From Lysobacteraceae bacterium (lineage in GTDB: Bacteria; Pseudomonadota; Gammaproteobacteria; Nevskiales; Nevskiaceae), in the NCBI GenBank assembly GCA_013823855.1, contig PNMW01000073.1, forward strand, positions 50,487-114,486: a DNA stretch of 64,000 nt. Reading direction: 5' to 3'. The notes below the pieces were generated by a model, which worked only from the letters and a program-made list of their open reading frames with translations, had not been told where the DNA came from and searched no databases. This document shows, one piece after another, positions 16,619 through 24,820 of this stretch (positions are counted from its first letter, which is position 1; each line of letters begins with the position of its first letter). The position numbers and the translations under genes are program-made.

Positions 16619-18861
16619 ACATAGGCAAGAGACGGGCTGCGGCTGCCGCCGCGCTGCTGCTGGCCGGCGCGCTCGGCATCGCGAGCGGCAGCGCTGCCGC
16701 CGGCGAATGCGGCAGCAGCGATGCCGCCCGCAAGCAGCCGTACTTCGGCGATCTGCACGTGCACACGCTGTATTCGATCGACGCCTACTTCTTCAACGGC
16801 CTGAACGGCCCGCGCGAGGCCTACCGCTTCGCGCGCGGCGAGCCCGGCGTGCTGCCGGCCGGCGAGACCGATCCGTACACCGCAGGCCGCCGGATCCGGC
16901 TCGACCGGCCGCTGGACTTCGCCGGCGTCAGCGATCACTCGGACTTCCTCGGCGACTGGCGGCTGCTGTGCCAAGTCAACGGCATCTTGCCGATCGGCGT
17001 CAATCCGGTCTGCAACATCGTCGGCAGCTACCTGCGCAACAACGTCACGTCCATCGTCAACGGCAGCGCGCCGCCGCTGTTCTACGTGCTGACCACGGCG
17101 TCGGCGCCGGCGCCGCTGACCCGCCTGCCCTGGGCCGACGAGCTGGCGATCGCCGACGACGAGAACCGCCCCTGCCAGTTCTCGACCTTCCCCGGCTTCG
17201 AGTGGACCTCGCAGTACCACGACCAGATGATCCACCGGAACGCCTATTTCAACGGCCGCAACCGGCCGAAGGACGTGCCGCAGGTGGCCAAGCTGCGCGA
17301 CATCACCGCGCAGACCGCGACCAATCGCGACGACGACTGGCGCCTGCACGACTGGCTGGCGAAGCACTGCGACGAGTCGGCCGGCTGCCAGACGATGAGC
17401 ATCCCGCACAACGCCAACCAGAGCGCCGGCGGCATGTACCTGCCGCGCGATCCGGCCACCGGCCTGCCGCCGGGGCGCGCCGGCAAGCCGCTGACCCTGG
17501 CCGACGCCAGGCTGCGCGCGAAGTACGACCGGGTCATCGAGATCCACCAGCACAAGGGCAACAGCGAGTGCGGCGTCGGCTTGGGGATTTACGAGGCCGG
17601 CGTGCTCGACCGCAACTGCGCCTTCGAGCCGGCCAAGAATGTCTGCCGCGGACTGGTCGGCGATCCGGCCGACTGCGCGGCGATCTGCACCGGCGATCCG
17701 GAAGCCGACCCCGACTTCTGCCGCCTGCAGACCGCGCCGATCTACGCCACCGGCGTCTGCCAGTTCCAGGGCCGCGATGGCGGTTCCGGGCCGGACGCCA
17801 AGTGCGTGGCGCCGCTGGACATGGCGCGCAACATCCTTGCCGACGGCCTCGCCATCGACGCGGTGCTGGGCGTCGATCCGCAGCGGATGGCGTTCATCGG
17901 CGCCTCGGACACCCACAACGGCGATCCCGGCAACGTCGCGGAGACGAACTATCCCGGCCACGGCGGCGTGCTCGATTCCGGGCCGCGCACCCAGCTCGGC
18001 TACTGGAGCTGCGAAGGCAGGATCCCGCTGCGCCAGGACCCGGCCGATGTCGCCCGCTGCAACGGCCGTTCGTTCCAGGACCGCGCCCGCGGCTACAACC
18101 CCGGCGGGCTGGCCGGCGTCTGGGCGCCGGAGAACACCCGCGACGCGATCTGGGACGCGATGCAGCGCGGCGAAACCTTCGCCACCTCCGGCCCGCGCAT
18201 CCGCATCCGCAGCCTCGCGCTGTGGCAGAAGCCGCCGGCCGATCTCTGTGCGCGGCTGAACGCCGGCGACAACCCGGTCGATCGCGGCGAGCTGGCCGGT
18301 GCGGTGATGGGTGGCGACCTGCCGCCGCGGGCCGGCAGCGCGGCGCCGTGGATCGTCGTCTGGGCGCAGCAGGACCCGGGCGGCGCGCAGCCCGGCCTGC
18401 CGCTGCAGGCGCTGGATCTGGTCAAGGGCTGGACCGATGCCGGCGGCCAGCCGCGCATCAGGGTGTTCGATCGCGTGGCGCGCTCGCCGGCGGTGGTCGA
18501 GCCGCCGTCGCGCACCGATTGCGCACCGCGCACCGCCGGCCATCCGGAGCGGCTCTGCGCGGTCTGGCAGGACCGCGACTTCGCGCCGACGCAGCGCGCC
18601 TACTGGTACGCGCGCGCCTTCGAAGTGCCGAGCTGCCGCTGGAGCACGCAGCAGTGCGTGACGGCCGGCGTCGACTGCAGCCGGCTCGATCCCGGCAACG
18701 GCCTGTTCCCGGCGAACAGCCCGATGGCCGGCTACGAGGGCTGCTGCGCGATCAGCGGCGGGCCTGGCAGCTTCCGTGGCCGCAACACCTTCCACACGAT
18801 CACCGAACGCGCCTGGGCCTCGCCGATCTGGTACCGCCCCGGCGCCGGAGCCAGGCGTTGA
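16615..18861 (+). CDS. Secreted DUF3604 protein with PHP-type metal motifs
   Basis: Large exported protein (748 residues) of the DUF3604 family, function unproven. It has a signal peptide (about 1-29). The conserved blocks read like PHP-superfamily phosphoesterase motifs: FGDLHVHTLYSID (HxH, about 43-55), FAGVSDHSDFLGD (about 102-114), SIPHNANQS (about 263), EIHQHKGNSEC (about 311), and FIGASDTHNGDPG (about 425-437). Cysteines are frequent, fitting a periplasmic disulfide-bonded protein. It overlaps the parvulin-like gene by 4 nt and the damaged SDR by 4 nt. A metal-dependent hydrolase acting on a sulfate or phosphate ester is my inference. Confidence 0.85.
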   Translation: MNIGKRRAAAAAALLLAGALGIASGSAAAGECGSSDAARKQPYFGDLHVHTLYSIDAYFFNGLNGPREAYRFARGEPGVLPAGETDPYTAGRRIRLDRPLDFAGVSDHSDFLGDWRLLCQVNGILPIGVNPVCNIVGSYLRNNVTSIVNGSAPPLFYVLTTASAPAPLTRLPWADELAIADDENRPCQFSTFPGFEWTSQYHDQMIHRNAYFNGRNRPKDVPQVAKLRDITAQTATNRDDDWRLHDWLAKHCDESAGCQTMSIPHNANQSAGGMYLPRDPATGLPPGRAGKPLTLADARLRAKYDRVIEIHQHKGNSECGVGLGIYEAGVLDRNCAFEPAKNVCRGLVGDPADCAAICTGDPEADPDFCRLQTAPIYATGVCQFQGRDGGSGPDAKCVAPLDMARNILADGLAIDAVLGVDPQRMAFIGASDTHNGDPGNVAETNYPGHGGVLDSGPRTQLGYWSCEGRIPLRQDPADVARCNGRSFQDRARGYNPGGLAGVWAPENTRDAIWDAMQRGETFATSGPRIRIRSLALWQKPPADLCARLNAGDNPVDRGELAGAVMGGDLPPRAGSAAPWIVVWAQQDPGGAQPGLPLQALDLVKGWTDAGGQPRIRVFDRVARSPAVVEPPSRTDCAPRTAGHPERLCAVWQDRDFAPTQRAYWYARAFEVPSCRWSTQQCVTAGVDCSRLDPGNGLFPANSPMAGYEGCCAISGGPGSFRGRNTFHTITERAWASPIWYRPGAGARR

Positions 18862-19503
18862 AACCGAACCCGATCCGCGATTTCCGCCGCCGCCGGGTGC
18901 TGGTCACCGGGGCCAGCAGCGGCATCGGCGAGGCGCTGGCGCTGGCCTTCGCCGCCGGGGGCGCGCGGCTGTGGCTGGTGGCCCGCGATGCCGCCCGGCT
19001 CGAAGCCGTGCGCGCGCGCTGCGCCGCACTCGGCGCCGAGGCCCGCGTGCACAGCGCCGATCTCACCGATGAAGCCGCCGTGCAGCGGCTGGCCGACGCC
19101 GTGCACGCCGATGGCGGCGCGCTCGACGTGCTGGTCAACAACGCCGGCGTGGTCATGGGCGGCCTGTGCTGGGAAGTGGAAGCCGCCGACTGGCGGCGCC
19201 TGCACGAGATCAACGTGATGGGCGTCGTGCACGGCATCCGCGCGTTCGTGCCGGCCATGATCGCGGCCGGGCGCGGTGGCGCGATCGTCAACATGGCCTC
19301 GGTGTCCGGGCTTGTCGGCGCGCGCGCGCATCGACCGCGATTTCGCCAGGACCCGCCTGACGCCAGAGGTGGTCGCTGCCCGCACCCTGAAGGCGATCCG
19401 CGGCAACGAGGCGGTGGTGACCGTCGGCCGCGATGCCGCCGCCGCGCGCCTGCTGCAGCGCTATGCCCCGGCGCTGCTCGAACGTCTGCTGCGGGGGCGC
19501 TGA
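18858..19503 (+). pseudogene. Short-chain dehydrogenase, internally deleted and frameshifted
   Basis: The first ~155 codons (GTG start overlapping the DUF3604 stop) encode a good Rossmann SDR: VTGASSGIG, VNNAGVV and IVNMASVSGLVGA with the active-site serine region. At about 19318-19332, in a GCGCGCGC run, the reading frame is lost. The C-terminal part of an SDR (RTRLTPEVVAARTLKAIR... to LLERLLRGR, stop at 19501-19503) continues in the +1 frame. The YxxxK catalytic segment and about 80-90 residues are missing, so this is a deletion plus frameshift. The original frame instead runs open into the next gene. An assembly error is possible. Confidence 0.75.
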
Positions 19504-20624
19504 TGGCCGCCGCGGCGCACACGCTCTACGCACTGCCGCACTCGCTGTACAGCGGCAAGGTACGCAGCTACCTGCGCTACAAGGGCGTCGTCTTCGACGA
19601 GCGCGTCGCGACCTTGCGCGAGTTCCGGCGCTTCATCATTCCGCGCACCGGCATCAAGTACATTCCGGTCGTGCTGACGCCGGACGACGTCGTCGTGCAG
19701 GACAGCACCGAAACGATGGACCTGCTCGAAACCCGCTTCCCGGCCCGCACCGTGCTGCCGGACACGCCGGTGCAGCGGCTGGTCGCGCGGCTGCTGGAGC
19801 TGTACGGCGATGAATGGCTGCTGCTGCCGGCGATGCACTACCGCTGGAGCTTCTGGCACCAGCGCGCGCACATCGACGACGTGCTCGAACACTTCGGGAT
19901 GCTGCTGTCGCCGCGAGCGCCGCGCTGGCTGCGCCGCCGTGCCGGCCGGCAGTTCTGCAAGCCGTTCGACGGCGCGCTGCCGATGCTCGGCATCACGGCG
20001 CGGACCATTCCGGCGCTCGAAGCGAGCTACGGAGCGATGCTCGATGAACTGGACCGGCACTTCTTGCGGCACCGCTATCTGCTGGGCGACCGGGCCAGCA
20101 TCGGCGACTTCGGCTTCATCGGCCCGCTGTACGCCCACCTTGGCCGCGATCCGTACCCGAAGGCACTGATGCAGCGCCGCGCGCCGAATGTCTGGGCCTG
20201 GGTGCAGCGGATGAACGAGGTTGCGCCGGCGATCGGCGACTGGCTGCCGGACGACGCGATCCCCGACACCCTGCTGCCGGTGCTGCGCCGGCTGTTCGCC
20301 GAGCAGGGGCCGGTGCTGATCGACACGGTCGCCGAGGTCGAGCGCTGGCTGGACGCGCATCCGGATGCCCAGCGGCTGCCGCGTGTGGTCGGCCGCCACC
20401 GCTACCGGCTCGGCGATGTCGAGGAGGAGCGCTCGGTGTTCCCGTATCCGCAATGGATGCTGCAGCGGGTGCTCGACGACTACCGCGCGCTCGGTGGCGC
20501 AGCACGCGTGCGCGCCGACACTGTGTTCGCGCCGCTCGGTGGCTCGGCGCTGATGCAGCTCGACATCCGTCGCCGCGTCACCCGCCGGCAGCACCGGCTG
20601 GTGCCGGAAGCGGCCGCGTCGTGA
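19503..20624 (+). CDS. Glutathione S-transferase-like protein with long C-terminal extension (paralogue 1)
   Basis: Cytoplasmic protein of 373 residues. The N-terminal thioredoxin-like GST domain begins TLYALPHSLYSGKVRSYLRYKG and has a cis-Pro segment (KYIPVVLTPDD) and QDSTETMDLLE, the glutathione-contacting turn. The helical GST-C region includes GDEWLLLPAMHYRWS, shared with the next gene. About 120 residues beyond a normal GST follow, of unknown role. It overlaps the following gene by 4 nt (GTGA). With the HCCA-type proteins upstream it suggests a glutathione-dependent step. The ATG at 19503 overlaps the stop of the damaged SDR (TGATG). Confidence 0.8.
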   Translation: MAAAAHTLYALPHSLYSGKVRSYLRYKGVVFDERVATLREFRRFIIPRTGIKYIPVVLTPDDVVVQDSTETMDLLETRFPARTVLPDTPVQRLVARLLELYGDEWLLLPAMHYRWSFWHQRAHIDDVLEHFGMLLSPRAPRWLRRRAGRQFCKPFDGALPMLGITARTIPALEASYGAMLDELDRHFLRHRYLLGDRASIGDFGFIGPLYAHLGRDPYPKALMQRRAPNVWAWVQRMNEVAPAIGDWLPDDAIPDTLLPVLRRLFAEQGPVLIDTVAEVERWLDAHPDAQRLPRVVGRHRYRLGDVEEERSVFPYPQWMLQRVLDDYRALGGAARVRADTVFAPLGGSALMQLDIRRRVTRRQHRLVPEAAAS

Positions 20625-21790
20625 ACGGCGAGCCGTACACGCTGTACCTGTTCTGGATCAGCTACTTCAGCGGCAAGCTGCAGGCGGTGCTGCGCTACAA
20701 GGAAATCCCGCATCGCTGCATCGAGCCGGAGTGGGGCGGCGCGCTGCTGCACGAGGTGTTCGAGAACACCGGGCTGATGAAGGTGCCGGTGCTGCGCACG
20801 CCGGCCGGCGACTGGCTGGCGGATTCCACACCGATCATCGACTGGCTGGACCGCGAACATCCGGACAGCGCGTTGATCCCGGCCGATCCGCTGCAGGGTT
20901 TCTTCAGCCGGCTGGTCGAGGACTACGCGGACGAATGGCTGTGGCGGCCGGCGCTGCACTACCGCTGGAGCCATGCCGCCGATGCGCATGCGCTGTCGCG
21001 GCGCTTCGCGGAGAGCTTCCTGTCCGGGCAGCCGACGCCGCGCTGGCTGACCGCAGCACTGATCCGCGATCGCCAGCACCGCATCTACGTGCGCGGCGAT
21101 GGCGTCAGCGCCGCGACCCGCGACCATGTCGAATCGATCTACCTGCTGACGCTGGACCGGCTGCAGGCGATCTTCGAGCGCCAGCCGTTCCTGCTCGGCG
21201 GCCGGCCCAGCCTGGCCGACTACGGCTTCTTCGCGTCGATGTTCCGGCATTTCAGCCTGGACCCGACGCCGAGCCTGATCATGCAGAGCCGCGCACCGGC
21301 GGTGTTCGAATGGGTGGCGCGGCTGTGGAACGCAAAGGCCTCGACGACGCGCGGCGCCTGGTGCGACGCCGGAACGCTGCCGGACGGCTGGACGCCGATC
21401 CTGCGCGATGTCGGCGCCGCCTATCTGCCGTACCTGCACGCCAACGCCATGGCCTTCCGCGACGGTCGCCGGCACTTCGATTTCGAGGTTCAGGGCGCGC
21501 GCTACCGGCGGCTGCCGGTGGTGCCGTACCGGGTCTGGTGCCGCGAGCAGCTGCAGGCCGCTCATGCCGCGCTGCCGGCGGCGGCGCGGGCGGTGGTCGA
21601 TGCGACGCTGGCCGAAGTCGGCGCGCTTTCGCCGCTGCTCGCCGATGGCGTCATCGCCTCGAAGCTGTATGCCGATTGCACGCCGCCGCTATGCCGGCCG
21701 CGCGTCGTCGGCCGCATCGAGCGGCTGCGCCGCTGGATCACCGGCACCCACTGGCAGCCCGCGAAGCTGGCCGCGAGGACGCCGCGATGA
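20621..21790 (+). CDS. Glutathione S-transferase-like protein with long C-terminal extension (paralogue 2)
   Basis: Tandem paralogue of the preceding protein, 389 residues. The N-terminus TLYLFWISYFSGKLQAVLRYKE parallels paralogue 1, followed by LMKVPVLRTPAG and LADSTPIIDWLD (the glutathione-binding turn) and ADEWLWRPALHYRWS. The same ~120-residue extension follows the GST-C domain (RRHFDFEVQGARYRRLPVVPYRVW). The GTG start at 20621 overlaps the upstream stop. The tandem pair may be a heterodimer or two enzymes of one pathway; the substrate is unknown. Confidence 0.8.
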   Translation: MNGEPYTLYLFWISYFSGKLQAVLRYKEIPHRCIEPEWGGALLHEVFENTGLMKVPVLRTPAGDWLADSTPIIDWLDREHPDSALIPADPLQGFFSRLVEDYADEWLWRPALHYRWSHAADAHALSRRFAESFLSGQPTPRWLTAALIRDRQHRIYVRGDGVSAATRDHVESIYLLTLDRLQAIFERQPFLLGGRPSLADYGFFASMFRHFSLDPTPSLIMQSRAPAVFEWVARLWNAKASTTRGAWCDAGTLPDGWTPILRDVGAAYLPYLHANAMAFRDGRRHFDFEVQGARYRRLPVVPYRVWCREQLQAAHAALPAAARAVVDATLAEVGALSPLLADGVIASKLYADCTPPLCRPRVVGRIERLRRWITGTHWQPAKLAARTPR

Positions 21791-23508
21791 CGCATCGCGT
21801 GAGCATCGCGCTGCTGGCGGCCGCGCTCGCGGCCTGCACGAAGCCGCCGGCGCCGACCGTTGCCGCACCGACGCCGGCCGCGCTCGCGGCGCACAGCGAG
21901 GAGTTCCGCCGCGGCGTCGTCGAGACCGCGCCCGGCGTGTTCATCGCGATCGGCTACGGCATCGCCAACAGCATCTGGATCGACGGCCCGGACGGCGCGC
22001 TGGTGATCGACACGATGGAGTCGGTGGAGGCCGCGCGCGAGGTGCTGGCCGCGTTCCGCGAACACAGCCGGCAGCCGGTGCGGGCGATCATCTACACGCA
22101 TTCGCACCCGGATCACGTCGGCGGCGCGGCGGTGTTCGCCGCCGAAGGCGCCGGCGCGCCGGTGCCGATCCTGGCCCACGCCGATGTCGCGCGGGCGATG
22201 GACGAGATCGCCAGCGAACTGCAGCCGGTGATCACCCGGCGCTCGCTGCGCATGTACGGCCACGGCCTGCCGGACGACGAGCGGATCAACATCGGCATCG
22301 GCCCCCGGCTGGCGCTGGATGCCGGCGCGACGGTATCGACCCTGCGGCCGACGCAGACCTTCGACACGCGCCTCGACACGACGCTGGCCGGGATACCGGT
22401 GCAGCTGGTGCACGCGCCGGGCGAGACCGACGACCAGCTGTTCGTCTGGCTGCCCGAAAAGAAGCTCCTGCTGCCCGGCGACAACTTCTACCGCGCGTTC
22501 CCGAACCTCTACACGATTCGCGGCACCCGCCATCGCGACCCGAAGCGCTGGGCGGCGTCGCTGGATGCGATGCGCGCGCTGCCGGCCGAGTGGCTGGTAC
22601 CGAGCCATACGCGGCCGGTCGCCGGCCGCGAGGCCATCCACACGGCGTTGACCGACTACCGCGACGCGATCCGCTACGTGCACGACCAGACCCTGCGGCT
22701 GATGAACGCCGGCCTCGAACCGGAGGCGATCGCCGAGCGCCTGCAGCAGCTGCCGGCGCATCTCGCGGCGTCGCCGTACCTGCAGCCGTTCTATGGCAAG
22801 CCGGCGTGGAGCGCGAAGGCGATCTTCAGCGGCGCGCTCGGCTGGTATGGCGGCGATCCGGCCACGTTGCAGCCGCTGCCGCCGCAGGCGCGGGCCGAGC
22901 GGCTGGCGCTACTTGCCGGCGGCACGCCGAAGCTCATCGAGCAGATCGAAGCGGCCGCCGCCAAGCAGGACTGGCCGTGGGTGCTGGAGCTGAGCAGCGC
23001 GGCGCTGCAGCTGGCGCCGGACGACAGCCGCGTGAAGCAGGCGCGGATCGCGGCGCTGCGGGCGCTCGGCGCGGCGGAGGCCAATCCGCCGGCGCGCGAC
23101 TGGTATTTCGTCGCCGCCCGCGAACTCGACGGCAGCCTGCGCATCCCGAGCCGCGCGGTCGTGCCGACGCCGGCGATGCTGGCGGCGATGCCGCTGTCGG
23201 TGTTCTTCGACGGCATGGCCGTGAACCTGCACGCCGAAGACTGCCTGGACCGGGTGATCCGGGTCGTTTTCGAGTTCACCGACAGCGGCGTGCAGCACAG
23301 CTACATCGTCCGGCGCGGCGCGTCCGAAGTGGTCGCCGGCCGGGTCGCCGATGCCGACCTGGTGGTCCGCGTCGGCGATCAGGTGTTCAAGGAAATGCTC
23401 GCCGGCCTGCGCAATCCGGCGCTGGCGATCGCCACCGATGTCGAGGTGGTGACCGGCAGCAAGCTGGCGTTCGCGCAGTTCATGGCGCTGTTCCAGCCAC
23501 CGGGCTGA
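21787..23508 (+). CDS. SdsA-type alkylsulfatase lipoprotein (MBL fold plus SCP2 domain)
   Basis: Predicted Zn-dependent alkylsulfatase, 573 residues, of the SdsA1/BDS1 family that hydrolyses primary or secondary alkyl sulfates. The N-terminus has a lipobox (LLAAALAACTKPP), so it is probably a lipoprotein. The metallo-beta-lactamase motif is IYTHSHPDHVGGAAVF (about 101-116), with later ligands in LHAPGETDDQ-like HAPGETDDQLFVW (about 211) and LVPSHTRPV (about 272). A dimerisation helix domain and a C-terminal SCP2-like domain (PLSVFFDGMAVNL to the end) complete the typical three-domain layout. It overlaps the GST-like gene by 4 nt. It is somewhat shorter than SdsA1. Confidence 0.88.
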   Translation: MTHRVSIALLAAALAACTKPPAPTVAAPTPAALAAHSEEFRRGVVETAPGVFIAIGYGIANSIWIDGPDGALVIDTMESVEAAREVLAAFREHSRQPVRAIIYTHSHPDHVGGAAVFAAEGAGAPVPILAHADVARAMDEIASELQPVITRRSLRMYGHGLPDDERINIGIGPRLALDAGATVSTLRPTQTFDTRLDTTLAGIPVQLVHAPGETDDQLFVWLPEKKLLLPGDNFYRAFPNLYTIRGTRHRDPKRWAASLDAMRALPAEWLVPSHTRPVAGREAIHTALTDYRDAIRYVHDQTLRLMNAGLEPEAIAERLQQLPAHLAASPYLQPFYGKPAWSAKAIFSGALGWYGGDPATLQPLPPQARAERLALLAGGTPKLIEQIEAAAAKQDWPWVLELSSAALQLAPDDSRVKQARIAALRALGAAEANPPARDWYFVAARELDGSLRIPSRAVVPTPAMLAAMPLSVFFDGMAVNLHAEDCLDRVIRVVFEFTDSGVQHSYIVRRGASEVVAGRVADADLVVRVGDQVFKEMLAGLRNPALAIATDVEVVTGSKLAFAQFMALFQPPG

Positions 23509-23569
23509 TCCGGCGTTCGGCTGGCCGCTTGCTAGGCTTGGCGCACCGTCCGATCCCGCGCCCGCCCAC

Positions 23570-24814
23570 ATGACCTCGCCTGCCGCTTCTTCCCGCGCCG
23601 TCTGGGCGCTGCTGCTCGCCTCCGGCGCGCTGCTGGCGATCACCATGGGCGCGCGCATGTCGCTCGGCCTGTTCGTGCAGCCGCTGGCCGCCGACACCGG
23701 CGAAAGCCTGGTCGCGATCAGCTTCGCGCTGGCGGTCGGCCAGCTGGTCTGGGGACTGGTGCAGCCCTTGTTCGGGGCCATTGCCGACCAGCGCGGCGCG
23801 CAGGGCGTGCTGGTGCTCGGCGGCGTGCTGATGGCGGCCGGGCTGGCGCTGGCGACGGTGTTCACCAGCGGCCTCGGGCTGGTGGTCTGCCTCGGCGTGC
23901 TGACTTCGGCCGGTGCCGGAGCGGGTGCGTTCTCGATCCTGATCGGCGCCACCGCGCGCCAGCTGCCGGCCGAGCGCCGCTCGTTCGCCGCCGGCCTGAT
24001 CAATGCCGGCGGCTCGGCCGGGCAGCTGCTGTTCGCGCCGCTGGTGCAGGCGGCGATCACCGCCTTCGGCTGGGTCACGGCGATGCTGGGGGTGGCGGTC
24101 TCGGTGCTGGCGACGCTGCCGCTGGCACGGCGGATCGCGCCGAGGACGGCGGCCACCCCGGCGCAGCCCTCGTCGTCGGCGGCGGCAGTGGCGGCGGATG
24201 GTGGCCTGCGCGCGCAGCTCGGCCAGGCGCTGCGCGACCGCAGCTATCGGCTGCTCAACCTCGGCTTCTTCACCTGCGGCGTGCACGTCGCGTTCCTGGT
24301 CACCCATCTGCCGGGTGAGGTCGCGCTGTGCGGGCTGCCGGGCACGGTCGCCGGCCGGGCGCTGGCGCTGGTCGGCGCGTTCAACATCGCTGGCAGTCTG
24401 GCCGCCGGCTGGCTCGGCCAGCGCTACCGGCTGAAACACATCCTCGGGCTGATGTACCTGAGCCGTGCCGTGCTGATCGCGCTGTACCTCGCCTCGCCGC
24501 GCAGCGCGCTCGGCATCTACCTGCTGGCCGCCGGCCTCGGCTTCACGTTTCTGGCCACGGTGCCGCCCACCGCCGGGCTGGTCGGCAAGCTGTTCGGCAC
24601 CCGCTATCTGGGCACGCTGTTCGGGCTGACGCTGGTCAGCCACCAGGTGGGCGGCTTCTTCGGCGCCTGGCTCGGCGGCGTCACCATCAGCCGCTTCGGC
24701 GACTACGGCTGGATGTGGATCGCCGACATGGGGCTGGCCTTGCTCGCCGCGCTGTTCTGCCTGCCGGTGCGCGAAGCGCAGCTGCCGCCACGGCCCGCGA
24801 CGCAGCCGGCCTGA
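23570..24814 (+). CDS. Major facilitator superfamily transporter
   Basis: Twelve-helix inner-membrane permease of 414 residues. A first half (about 8-200) and second half (about 215-405) each contain six hydrophobic segments. The loop after TM2 reads FGAIADQRGAQGVLVLGG, a variant of the MFS loop 2-3 signature, and TM11 carries LGGVTISRFGDYGWMW. It lies 61 nt after the alkylsulfatase gene on the same strand and may import the cluster substrate or export a product. Similar MFS proteins are often annotated as monocarboxylate/oxalate-formate types; no substrate is assigned. Confidence 0.85.
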   Translation: MTSPAASSRAVWALLLASGALLAITMGARMSLGLFVQPLAADTGESLVAISFALAVGQLVWGLVQPLFGAIADQRGAQGVLVLGGVLMAAGLALATVFTSGLGLVVCLGVLTSAGAGAGAFSILIGATARQLPAERRSFAAGLINAGGSAGQLLFAPLVQAAITAFGWVTAMLGVAVSVLATLPLARRIAPRTAATPAQPSSSAAAVAADGGLRAQLGQALRDRSYRLLNLGFFTCGVHVAFLVTHLPGEVALCGLPGTVAGRALALVGAFNIAGSLAAGWLGQRYRLKHILGLMYLSRAVLIALYLASPRSALGIYLLAAGLGFTFLATVPPTAGLVGKLFGTRYLGTLFGLTLVSHQVGGFFGAWLGGVTISRFGDYGWMWIADMGLALLAALFCLPVREAQLPPRPATQPA

Positions 24815-24820
24815 TGCCGC

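Noticed and set aside
18858..20624. A natural SDR-GST fusion enzyme
   Set aside because: The joining segment translates as Arg/Pro-rich out-of-frame SDR code, and the true SDR C-terminus is in another frame, so a deletion/frameshift explains it better.
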